In this document: piece by piece, positions 1 through 6,157 of the stretch
Layout: each line of letters starts with the position of its first letter
How positions within the stretch are numbered: position 1 is the first letter of the stretch
Assembly: GCA_016791085.1 (NCBI GenBank)
Contig: JAEUNN010000521.1
Coordinates: 1 to 8,633 of the forward strand
Length of the DNA stretch: 8,633 bases
From: Rhodocyclaceae bacterium
Lineage (GTDB): Bacteria; Pseudomonadota; Gammaproteobacteria; Burkholderiales; Rhodocyclaceae
Direction: 5' to 3'
Notes under the pieces: generated by a model
The model's database searches: none
What the model was told of the DNA's origin: nothing
The model's input: the letters and a program-made list of their open reading frames with translations, nothing else
Translations under genes and position numbers: made by a program

Positions 1-1
1 C

Positions 2-19
2 GCCAGGCTCGATTAATCT
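2..19 (+). repeat. 18-nt direct repeat, left copy
   Basis: The sequence GCCAGGCTCGATTAATCT occurs here and again, identical and in the same orientation, at 1275-1292. The two copies bracket the two small exported-protein genes. Related GGGG-C-AGGCTCGATTAAT strings are, from general memory, common as dispersed intergenic repeats in proteobacteria; that part is not shown by this window. The left copy is cut off by the window edge, so its full extent cannot be judged. Confidence 0.7.
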
Positions 20-137
20 TTCCGGACGAGGATAAATTCCCCCTTCGGCGGCAGTGACCACTACAGAGAAGAACTTGGGACAGCGTGATGTGCATCAGGT
101 CTCCAAAGCCACCGAGTATGGAGAATAAGTTGAGCCT

Positions 138-163
138 GGCCATTTTTCTTTCTGGCCCTTTTT
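138..163 (+). terminator. weak candidate terminator upstream of the DUF2314 gene
   Basis: Arms GGCCA (138-142) and TGGCC (153-157) can form a five-pair stem with a ten-base loop, followed by a short C/T-rich run with five T residues. It would end transcription entering from the left edge. The stem is short and the loop is large, so this is a weak call; it could equally be part of the leader of the gene at 198. Confidence 0.2.
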
Positions 164-197
164 CTATCCGTATTTTCTTCAAGCCGTTAAACTCCCT

Positions 198-683
198 ATG
201 CACTTTGCCAAGGCTGTAATTGCTGTCCTGTTTGCAACTTTTTCGTCCTTTGCATCTGCACAGGAGCGAGATGAGAACGAAATAGTGTTTGTTGGCACAA
301 CCGACCCAAACATGGTTGCTGCAATCAAACATGCGCGAACCACTCTGGTCGATTTCCTGAAACTGGCCGCCAACCCTCCTGCCGGCACGGACGGGTACAA
401 ACTTAAGGTTATGGTTATCGACGGTGCCAGGACGGAGCACTTTTGGGTAACGCCCTTTATGGTCCTGCCCGACGGATTCGCTGGCGTTCTGGCCAATGAT
501 CCGAAAGTGGTAAGGAACGTGAAAGCCGGCCAATTGGTGCGCTTTGACGAATCCCTGATTTCCGACTGGGGTTATACCAAAGATGGCCGGCAAGTCGGTA
601 GCTTCACTGTCTGTGCGCTCTTCAAGAAAATGCCGGCAGAGCAAGCTGACTACTACAGGAAAAACCATGGTTTCGACTGCTGA
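198..683 (+). CDS. exported DUF2314-family protein
   Basis: A 161-residue protein with a clear Sec signal peptide: Lys5, a hydrophobic core at about residues 6-17, and a likely cut after Ala-Ser-Ala at 19-21. The mature part should be periplasmic. The body matches my memory of the DUF2314 (YegJ-like) family: the Glu80-His81-Phe82-Trp83 motif, the F-x-G-x-L-x-N-x-P segment at about 94-102, V-K-x-G-Q-x-V at 108-114, and the closing D-W-x-Y...G..VGSFTVCAL block at 123-141. The family's biochemical role is unknown to me. The ATG at 198 is the only start that gives an intact signal peptide, although no good Shine-Dalgarno sequence precedes it. The gene is AT-richer and less codon-biased than the genes from 2.9 kb onward, which suggests acquisition or weak selection. 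The next gene begins about 100 bp downstream in the same direction. Confidence 0.85.
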   Translation: MHFAKAVIAVLFATFSSFASAQERDENEIVFVGTTDPNMVAAIKHARTTLVDFLKLAANPPAGTDGYKLKVMVIDGARTEHFWVTPFMVLPDGFAGVLANDPKVVRNVKAGQLVRFDESLISDWGYTKDGRQVGSFTVCALFKKMPAEQADYYRKNHGFDC

Positions 684-785
684 TCCTGGCAAACGCTTCG
701 GGCCTGCCGCCCCAAAGCTTCCCTTTTGGCTTCGCTCCGCGCTGCGCGCTCCGGCGTCGGCTCATGCTGCACCTGAGGCCGTACG

Positions 786-1205
786 ATGAGCGACTCTATG
801 CGTCTTCGAGCCCGTGTCATCATGGCCGTGGCCGCACTCGTTGGCCCGCCCCCGGCCGTTCTCGCCGCGGACTTCTCGCTGGTCGGCGAGTGGGAGGACA
901 CACAAACGACACCCGGGTGCCCGTACCGCTTGTCGTTCAACGCGGCGGGTCAGCTTTCCGTGATAAGCGGGCAGGAACGCCTTCAGGCCACATACACCTA
1001 CTCGCGCCTCATGGGTCCGCGCCCGATTGGGCGGGTCGAACGCGTCATAACGCAGTCGAACCACAAGCCCGACTGCGACGGCCGTGTCATCACGTATACG
1101 CAAGATCCTCAGCCGGCTTTCGTTTTCCTGGAGGCAAATGATGCCATCCAGTTATGCTTTGATGCTCAGGGGAAACGCTGCTTCGCGCGCCTCGTTCGCC
1201 GATAG
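786..1205 (+). CDS. small exported protein of unknown function
   Basis: A 139-residue reading frame. GAGG at 775-778 lies seven bases before the ATG, which supports this start over the in-frame ATG at 798. The N-terminus has basic residues (Arg6, Arg8, Arg10), a hydrophobic stretch at 11-27 and a plausible signal-peptidase cut after Ala-x-Ala near 26-28, so the mature protein is probably periplasmic. The mature part opens with L-V-G-E-W-E, reminiscent of small beta-barrel proteins with a G-x-W opening, but I do not recognise a family. Four cysteines (in the PGC, PDCDG, QLCF and KRCF contexts) could form two disulfides in the periplasm. It follows the DUF2314 gene in the same direction and may be co-transcribed. 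GC content and codon choice are higher than in that neighbour. Confidence 0.75.
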   Translation: MSDSMRLRARVIMAVAALVGPPPAVLAADFSLVGEWEDTQTTPGCPYRLSFNAAGQLSVISGQERLQATYTYSRLMGPRPIGRVERVITQSNHKPDCDGRVITYTQDPQPAFVFLEANDAIQLCFDAQGKRCFARLVRR

Positions 1206-1256
1206 CAGCTGTGCGGCCTAAGCCCTCGCTCAACACCCGGCCCGCTGAAGCGTCGT

Positions 1257-1276
1257 GCCCCAATGGAAAGAGGGGC
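1257..1276. other. short hairpin next to the right repeat copy
   Basis: GCCCC (1257-1261) and GGGGC (1272-1276) form a five-pair stem with a ten-base loop directly abutting the right copy of the 18-nt repeat. It lies between the end of the plus-strand gene at 1205 and the minus-strand small-ORF cluster. It could be a convergent terminator or part of the repeat unit. There is no T tract on the plus strand. Confidence 0.25.
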
Positions 1277-1292
1277 CAGGCTCGATTAATCT
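1275..1292 (+). repeat. 18-nt direct repeat, right copy
   Basis: Exact second copy of GCCAGGCTCGATTAATCT (first copy at 2-19), same orientation. Distance between copies is about 1.27 kb. The bases just upstream here (GGGG) extend a G-rich motif; whether the left copy shares them is hidden by the window start. Confidence 0.7.
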
Positions 1293-1412
1293 CTCGATGC
1301 AGGTGAAAATGGCTTAGCTTTGAGTTGGTTCAGAAGAATCAATTAAGTCCATGCCTGCCCATTTTTCCCCGATCGGCAGTTGCAACCGGGGCAGAGGAAA
1401 ATTGAGGCGAGT

Positions 1413-1562
1413 TCAAATGTGCCGGATGTGCGCTTTGGTGAATTGCCCGATCGCGAATAGTTGGTACCTCGCGGCGGTCTCCCTGGAAGCCCGACGGGTC
1501 AGATCGGACAACAGTTCGGCAACGCATCCGGTTTCCAAGGCTGAGGCCGCATCGTGCCGCAT
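1413..1562 (-). CDS. possible 49-residue protein, last of a minus-strand small-ORF series
   Basis: Reading downwards from ATG at 1562 gives 49 residues ending in TGA at 1415-1413. GAGG (1567-1570) sits four bases before the start, and the stop codon of the preceding frame (TAA) directly abuts this ATG, which is the spacing expected for translational coupling. The protein is predicted to be helical and is rich in Ala, Arg and Leu, with an acidic-to-basic pattern (E-L-L-S-D-L-T-R-R-A then R-E-T-A-A-R-Y). I do not recognise a family. The same frame stays open for another 32 codons after the stop, so this could also be a fragment of a decayed longer gene. Confidence 0.35.
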   Translation of the reverse strand: MRHDAASALETGCVAELLSDLTRRASRETAARYQLFAIGQFTKAHIRHI

Positions 1563-1991
1563 TTATCCTCGGAATGGCGTGGGGTCGCACGCAACCAACG
1601 CATTCGCTTTTTTGGGCGCGCCGAGAAACGCTGGCGGCTCACGCCGCCATGGTGGTGCTTTGCCTGCTTTACAAGGGCCGGCTAATGGGTGGCTCTTTTT
1701 CCAGTTTTTTCCAACAGGCGCGGGGATTTCTCGGCGTTTGAGCGTGCTTTTCTCGGCCGGTCGGGCGCCACGCACGCTTGCCCACTCCACCACCGTCACT
1801 GCCGCGTTCGCGAGCCCTGAGCCTTTCCAGGCGGCAAGCTTTTCCGCAAACGCGGGCGTTTTCAAGCGCAACGACAGGTTCTTGCCGGGTTACGTCGAGC
1901 GCCTTGCCGTAGTGGATGCGCGGGCTTTCACCGGGGATAGGCAGCCCGCTGTGGGAATTTACGGCGCTGTAGTACCGGCCGACGTCGCCGC
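1563..1991 (-). pseudogene. probable decayed or frameshifted small gene(s)
   Basis: Between the 68-residue and 49-residue frames two minus-strand frames look coding in succession. From about 1980 to 1860 one frame reads G-R-Y-Y-S-A-V-N-S-H-S-G-L-P-I-P-G-E and on, with high third-position GC. From about 1877 to 1563 another frame takes over (K-T-P-A-F-A-E-K-L-A-A-W-K-G), ending in TAA at 1563, with TTG at 1871 as its best start and no good ribosome site. The switch suggests a frameshift between the halves, or two overlapping genes. The opposite strand is also open from 1351 to 1995, so which frame is genuine is uncertain. I recognise no family. Confidence 0.3.
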
Positions 1992-2198
1992 CTAGGGCTG
2001 GTCCGGATCGCGCTGCAGGTATGCGATATATTCCGTGCAGGTCAGATATTTGACCAATGGATTCGCTTCCCAGTCCCTCGTCCGGTAGGCCCGCTCTCGT
2101 TCCGCCCACCACAAACCGCGCGGTGAGAGGTCAGGCTTCGCTGTAGACAGCAAGTCGCACGGCATCATGGACTGCAGTTGCTTCTGGGTAACCGTCAT
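1992..2198 (-). CDS. 68-residue protein of unknown function
   Basis: A complete short frame with a textbook ribosome-binding site: GGAGG (2206-2210) seven bases before the ATG at 2198. The protein is soluble, with a polar N-terminus (M-T-V-T-Q-K-Q-L-Q), a central P-D-L-S-P-R-G-L-W-W-A-E-R-E-R-A-Y segment and a Y-L-T-C-T-E-Y-I-A-Y-L stretch, ending in a charged tail. No signal peptide or membrane segment. I cannot assign a family. It heads a minus-strand row of small frames that reaches down to 1413. An AT-rich patch with an inverted repeat about 75-100 bp upstream (2273-2300) could hold its promoter and operator. Confidence 0.6.
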   Translation of the reverse strand: MTVTQKQLQSMMPCDLLSTAKPDLSPRGLWWAERERAYRTRDWEANPLVKYLTCTEYIAYLQRDPDQP

Positions 2199-2272
2199 GA
2201 AATGGCCTCCGCGGTAAGTGATTTGGCGACTCGCAGGCCGACAAACCGGTCTGCGCTTGGAGCTTTTATTCT

Positions 2273-2300
2273 ACCATATTGCCATGTGTTTTCATATGGT
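2273..2300. promoter_or_regulatory. inverted repeat in AT-rich patch, candidate operator
   Basis: ACCATAT (2273-2279) and ATATGGT (2294-2300) are perfect seven-base inverted arms with a 14-base spacer, in the only AT-rich stretch of the region. Read on the minus strand, a TAGAAT hexamer just downstream could be a -10 element, but I see no good -35 at proper spacing. It lies upstream of the 68-residue minus-strand gene, so autoregulation or a promoter role is plausible but unproven. Confidence 0.3.
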
Positions 2301-2950
2301 TGCGCGCTTTCGCCAGGCAATGTGGCGGCCGTTTGTCGTGCCGCTGTCCGCGCTGTTACGACCAGTCCGGCAAAGTCAAGCCGGGTCCGCTTTTTACGCG
2401 TTTTTTTGGGATTAATCGTATCTTTGCAGGCCCCAACGGCTGCGTTGCGCCACACGCTGCGGGAACACTATGGCGGCTGCAGCCCTGGGCTGGTCCTTGG
2501 GCGCTTTCCAGCCACCGCGGGTGGAATATGGAACCCCGGAGACGGTGGCCGACAATACTGCGGACGGAGGGGAAATGTTGCGTACAGGGCAAAATGCCCC
2601 GTCCGGCCCTGGAGCTGCGGACTGCCGCCGAATGCACTCCCCCGTTCGCCCCGAGCGGGTGCTTGGGCGCTCGCGAGGCACCGCGGGTGCTTTATCCAAC
2701 GCCAGGCCGCGGCAGTTCCGCTCATGCTTCGGCAGGCGCACCACGACCGGATTTGCCACGAGCGTGGGGATCGTTGCGGCGACTGCCCTTGGCGGCCCGT
2801 CCGCCACAAGACGCGCCTCGCAGCCTGCCGCAATGCATGGGGCTTTGGTCCGCCACGGCCGGCGCCGTTCAATGCCGGCGCGATTCCCCGGTTGCGGTGG
2901 ACTAGGATATTAGCCATAGCCGCGCCGGCTCCGATCCGCCGGCGGCTTCC
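2301..2950. other. gene-free stretch upstream of the hydroxylase pair
   Basis: About 650 bp without a convincing gene. Several long frames are open on both strands because of the high GC content, but none has a ribosome site, recognisable protein character and a sensible start together. The best-looking minus-strand frame (GTG at 2807 down to 2412) has moderate codon bias but Arg/Pro-rich, unrecognisable content. The stretch may hold a decayed gene and, at its right end, the hydroxylase promoter, which I could not locate. Confidence 0.4.
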
Positions 2951-2965
2951 CTGGAGGTGTGGGGC

Positions 2966-3442
2966 ATGCCCAGCTACGCATTGATCGTGAATGGCGCGCA
3001 GTACAGCGTGGATTCCTGGGATCCGGAGCAGCCGTTGCTCCATGTGCTGCGCAACCAGCTAGGTCTGACCGGCACCAAATTCGGCTGTGGCGCCGGTCAG
3101 TGCGGCAGTTGCACGGTGCTGATGGATGGCGCCACGGCGCGTTCCTGCGTCACCACCGTGGCGGCGGCCGCGGGCAGGCGCATCACGACCATAGAAGGCC
3201 TGGGCACGCCGGAAGCGCCGCATCCGGTGCAGGCCGCATTCATCGCCGAACAGGCCGCGCAATGCGGCTACTGCACCTGCGGCACGGTTATGTCCGCGGT
3301 GGCGCTGCTGGCGCGCACGCCGCAGCCCGACCGCGCGCAGATCGCACAGGCTTTGGACGGCAATCTGTGCCGCTGCGGTTCGCACGACCGGGTGCTGCGC
3401 GCGGTCGCGCGTGCCGCCCGGGAGGGGAGGAAAAGCACATGA
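2966..3442 (+). CDS. [2Fe-2S] subunit of a xanthine-dehydrogenase-family hydroxylase (NicA/IorA-like)
   Basis: A 158-residue electron-transfer subunit carrying two [2Fe-2S] clusters. The plant-ferredoxin-type cluster uses Cys41, Cys46, Cys49 and Cys61 (C-x4-C-G-x-C then C). The second, helical cluster domain uses Cys100, Cys103, Cys135 and Cys137 (Q-C-G-Y-C and G-N-L-C-R-C-G). Length and order match the small subunits of isoquinoline 1-oxidoreductase and nicotinate dehydrogenase. It passes electrons from the molybdenum site to an outside acceptor. GGAGG at 2953-2957 is eight bases before the ATG at 2966, so I prefer this over the in-frame GTG at 2957. An extra cysteine, Cys105, follows the C-G-Y-C motif where Pro or Ser is common. 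Its last four bases overlap the start of the large-subunit gene (ATGA), indicating one operon with coupled translation. It has no signal peptide of its own and would be exported, if at all, bound to its Tat-bearing partner. Confidence 0.96.
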   Translation: MPSYALIVNGAQYSVDSWDPEQPLLHVLRNQLGLTGTKFGCGAGQCGSCTVLMDGATARSCVTTVAAAAGRRITTIEGLGTPEAPHPVQAAFIAEQAAQCGYCTCGTVMSAVALLARTPQPDRAQIAQALDGNLCRCGSHDRVLRAVARAAREGRKST

Positions 3443-5655
3443 AAGTCAGCACACTCGCGCGCCGCGATTTCCTCAAGGGCGGCGCGCTGCTGGTCGGCTT
3501 TTCGTTCTCGGGCGCCTTGCCGGCGCTGGCGCTGGCCGCGGACGCCGCGCAACGGCCGCCGCAACGCGTGCTCGATCTGGACGAGGTCGATGCTTTCATC
3601 GCCGTGCGCGCCGACGGTACGGTCATCATCTATTCCGGCAAGGTCGATCTGGGTACCGGCCACCGCATCGCGATGCGGCAAATGGTGGCCGAAGAACTGT
3701 CGTGCCCGGTCGCGCGCATAGACATGATAGAGGGCGACACGGCGCTCACACCCAATCAGGGACCGACGGCGGGCAGTTCCGGCGTCATGCGCGGCGGCGT
3801 GCAGTTGCGCCAGGCTGCGGCCACGGCATGCCTTGCGCTGATCGAACGCGCGGCCGAACGCTACGCCCACCCGGCCGCCGACCTCAAGCTCGAAGACGCT
3901 TACGTCGTGAGCAGTGACGGCAAACTGCGCGTGGGCATGGGCGAACTTGTCGGCGGCCGGCCTTTCGGGGTCAAAATGAACCCCAAGGCGCCGCTCAAAC
4001 AAGCGGCACACTATGCCGTGGTCGGCAAGGATTTGCCGCGGCCCGACCTGCCGGACAAAATCACCGGGCGCCACGTGTTCGTGCATGACTTGATGCTGGA
4101 CGGCATGCTGCACGGCCGCGCGCTGCGCCCGCCCGCGGTCGGCGCCAGTCTGCTGAGCATGGACCTAGCGTCGATCGCGCATTTGCGCGGCGCGCGCGTG
4201 GTACGCATCAAGAATTTTCTCGGCGTGGTCGCCGCCGATGAATGGACCGCAGTTCGCGCCGCCGCGGAACTAAAGACCACCTGGAGCGACGCCGGCACGC
4301 TGGTGGGCCACGACGGCGTGCGCGCTTGGGCGCGGGGCGGTCCGTTCCTGCGCGATGAAACGCTTAAAAGCAGGGGCGACACCTCGGCCGTGGGCGCGAC
4401 GGCCTTGCGCGCGACGTATTACTGGCCGGTGCAATCGCACGCCTCCATGGGGCCTTCGTGCGCGGTGGCCGACGTGCGCGCCGGCCAGGCCACGATATGG
4501 ACGGCATCGCAGGCCACGCACCGCTATTGGCCGGCCTATGCGGCCATGCTCGGCCTGCCGGTCGAAAACGTGCGGCTCATCTATCTCGACGGCTCGGGCT
4601 GTTATGGCATGAATGGCCATGACGACGCGGCGGCCGACGCCGCCCTGCTGTCCAAAGCCGTGGCGCGGCCGGTGCGCGTGCAATGGACGCGTGAGGACGA
4701 ACTGGGCTGGGATCCGAAAGGGCCGCCGCAATTGATAGACCTGCGCGCGGCGCTGGGCGAGGACCGCAATATCGCGGCCTGGGAAGCCGAAATGTGGGTG
4801 CCGATCGCCACCGCCAACCTTGCCCACGTGCCCTTGCTGGCGCCCGGCGAAGCCGGTATCGCGCAGCCGGCCGGGCAGTCCGTGGGGCTGATCGCGCAGA
4901 ACGCCGATCCGCCCTATCGCTGCGCCAATCTCAAGGTGACGGCGCACTGGCTGGCGCAGGCGCCGCTGCGCCCGTCGAATATCCGCGCGCCCGGCAAGGT
5001 GGCGAACAATTTTGCCGTCGAAAGTTTCGTGGATGAACTGGCCGCGGCGGCCGGCGCCGATCCGCTGGAATTCCGGCTGCGCCAGCTGGCCGACCCGCGC
5101 GGCATCGAAGTGCTGCAGCGCTGCGCCCGGCGCATGGGCTGGCAGGCGCGGCCGGCACGCGCCCCCGCGCCGGCGCGTGGCGCGCGCGCGCGCGGCACCG
5201 GCATCGCCTACCTGCATTACAAACATAACGAAACCTATGTCGCCATCGCCATGCAGGTGGAGGTCGATACACAGAACGGCCGCATCCGCGTCGAGCGCGT
5301 CGCCTGCGCGCACGATTGCGGACTGATGATCAATCCCGATGCGGTACGCAACCAGGTCGAGGGCAACATACTGCAAACCCTGTCGCGCACCCTGATCGAG
5401 GAAACCCGCTTCGACCGCCGGCGCGTAACCAGCGTCGATTGGCAGACCTACCCCATCCTGCGCTACAGCGAGGTGCCGGAACTGCTGATCGACCTGATAG
5501 ACCGCCCGGACCAGCCGCCCCTGGGCGCAGGCGAAGCGGCCTGCGCCGCGGTGCCGGCCGCGCTCGCCAATGCCGTGGCCGATGCCGCCGGAATCCGGCT
5601 GCGCGAAGTTCCATTCACGCCGGAGCGGGTGCTGGCGGCGCTGCGCGCGGCTTAG
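3439..5655 (+). CDS. molybdopterin-binding subunit of a xanthine-dehydrogenase-family hydroxylase (NicB/IorB-like), Tat-exported
   Basis: A 738-residue catalytic subunit, close to the usual size of IorB-type proteins. It should hydroxylate an N-heterocycle or aldehyde using water as oxygen source. Arg8-Arg9-Asp-Phe-Leu-Lys13 followed by a hydrophobic stretch and A-L-A near 31-33 is a twin-arginine signal, so the enzyme is predicted periplasmic. The first molybdenum-binding domain shows G-K-V-D-L-G-T-G with V-A-E-E-L soon after. At 385-396, G-S-G-C-Y-G-M-N-G-H-D-D replaces the G-G-G-F-G-R type loop and resembles, from memory, the NicB form. R-A-P-G at 516-519 with N-N-F-A-x-E-S-F-x-D-E-L is typical. 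The catalytic glutamate is Glu699 in G-A-G-E. GGGGAGG at 3424-3430 precedes the ATG, and the start overlaps the small-subunit stop by four bases. Unlike the fused NicB of Pseudomonas, it has no cytochrome c domain or C-x-x-C-H motif, and no FAD or cytochrome gene follows. The substrate cannot be told from sequence alone. Confidence 0.96.
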   Translation: MKVSTLARRDFLKGGALLVGFSFSGALPALALAADAAQRPPQRVLDLDEVDAFIAVRADGTVIIYSGKVDLGTGHRIAMRQMVAEELSCPVARIDMIEGDTALTPNQGPTAGSSGVMRGGVQLRQAAATACLALIERAAERYAHPAADLKLEDAYVVSSDGKLRVGMGELVGGRPFGVKMNPKAPLKQAAHYAVVGKDLPRPDLPDKITGRHVFVHDLMLDGMLHGRALRPPAVGASLLSMDLASIAHLRGARVVRIKNFLGVVAADEWTAVRAAAELKTTWSDAGTLVGHDGVRAWARGGPFLRDETLKSRGDTSAVGATALRATYYWPVQSHASMGPSCAVADVRAGQATIWTASQATHRYWPAYAAMLGLPVENVRLIYLDGSGCYGMNGHDDAAADAALLSKAVARPVRVQWTREDELGWDPKGPPQLIDLRAALGEDRNIAAWEAEMWVPIATANLAHVPLLAPGEAGIAQPAGQSVGLIAQNADPPYRCANLKVTAHWLAQAPLRPSNIRAPGKVANNFAVESFVDELAAAAGADPLEFRLRQLADPRGIEVLQRCARRMGWQARPARAPAPARGARARGTGIAYLHYKHNETYVAIAMQVEVDTQNGRIRVERVACAHDCGLMINPDAVRNQVEGNILQTLSRTLIEETRFDRRRVTSVDWQTYPILRYSEVPELLIDLIDRPDQPPLGAGEAACAAVPAALANAVADAAGIRLREVPFTPERVLAALRAA

Positions 5656-5661
5656 CGGCCG

Positions 5662-5704
5662 CGCCCAGCCGGCGCCCGCGGCGTAGGGCGCAAGCCGCTG
5701 GGCG
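5662..5704 (+). terminator. nested GC-rich hairpin after the hydroxylase operon
   Basis: Outer arms CGCCCAGC (5662-5669) and GCTGGGCG (5697-5704) are a perfect eight-base match. Inside them, GCGCCC (5672-5677) and GGGCGC (5686-5691) form a second stem with an eight-base loop. The structure starts seven bases after the stop codon. There is no T tract, so it is either a Rho-linked or 3'-end-stabilising structure, or a terminator of the weakly U-dependent kind. Confidence 0.4.
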
Positions 5705-6157
5705 GGGCAACGCGGGCCGCCTGCGCCGGCACTCGTGACCGGCACGGGCCGGTGCAGCCGGGCCGGTCGATGCGGCGATCCGCCAAATCGGCACCGATAA
5801 GGCCCCGGCAAGGCGCGCACCACCCCGGCGGCGCGCCGGGGGCGCGGCACAGGCCACCCGGTCCGGCGCGACGTGCCAAAGGCCGGCAACCGGCCAGGGG
5901 CCCATGCCTGCCGCGCCCGAAAACCGGACCGTCTGCGATACACCAGACCTGGAACTACGCCATGCAGCCCTGCGCCGCGGGAGCGTGGCGCGATGCCGCT
6001 CGATTTGGTCGCGGCTTGCGTGCGGACGCAGCCTGGCTTTGGATGCCGGCAAACAGCGGGCGCGCCCGATTGCGCGGCCCGTGCGCCGCCGCGACCGCCA
6101 GCAGGCAATGCATGGCGGCCAGCCGCAGAGGGCTGGCCGCCACCGGTTGAACGCCAT
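5705..6157. other. very GC-rich gene-free stretch
   Basis: About 450 bp between the hydroxylase operon and the small secreted-protein gene. Overlapping frames are open on both strands but all encode Arg/Ala/Pro/Gly-rich sequence with no ribosome site or recognisable feature. It contains an inverted pair, GACCGGC (5737-5743) and GCCGGTC (5762-5768), with further GC-rich self-complementarity inside it. I see nothing else here. Confidence 0.4.

Noticed and set aside
1420..1535. Plus-strand stretch reading V-P-D-V-R-F-G-E-L-P-D-R-E, reminiscent of a LysR effector domain
   Set aside because: It is interrupted by stops, and only about a dozen residues look similar. The minus-strand 49-residue frame explains the region better.
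1351..1995. Long plus-strand frame of 214 codons
   Set aside because: It has no ribosome site at its ATG, and its content is Ala/Arg/Phe-rich without recognisable features. It runs antisense to frames whose flanking members have good ribosome sites. Kept only as an alternative in the pseudogene entry.
2178..2984. Several overlapping plus- and minus-strand frames of 130-270 codons
   Set aside because: They are open only because of the high GC content; Arg/Pro/Cys-rich, with no ribosome site and no recognisable motif.
2959..3438. Upstream extension of the large hydroxylase subunit to an 898-codon frame
   Set aside because: This part lies in the wrong phase over the well-supported iron-sulfur subunit. 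The Tat signal and the ribosome site fix the real start at 3439.
5615..6157. 180-codon minus-strand frame after the hydroxylase operon
   Set aside because: It consists mainly of Arg, Ala and Pro, has no ribosome site and overlaps the end of the real gene on the other strand.
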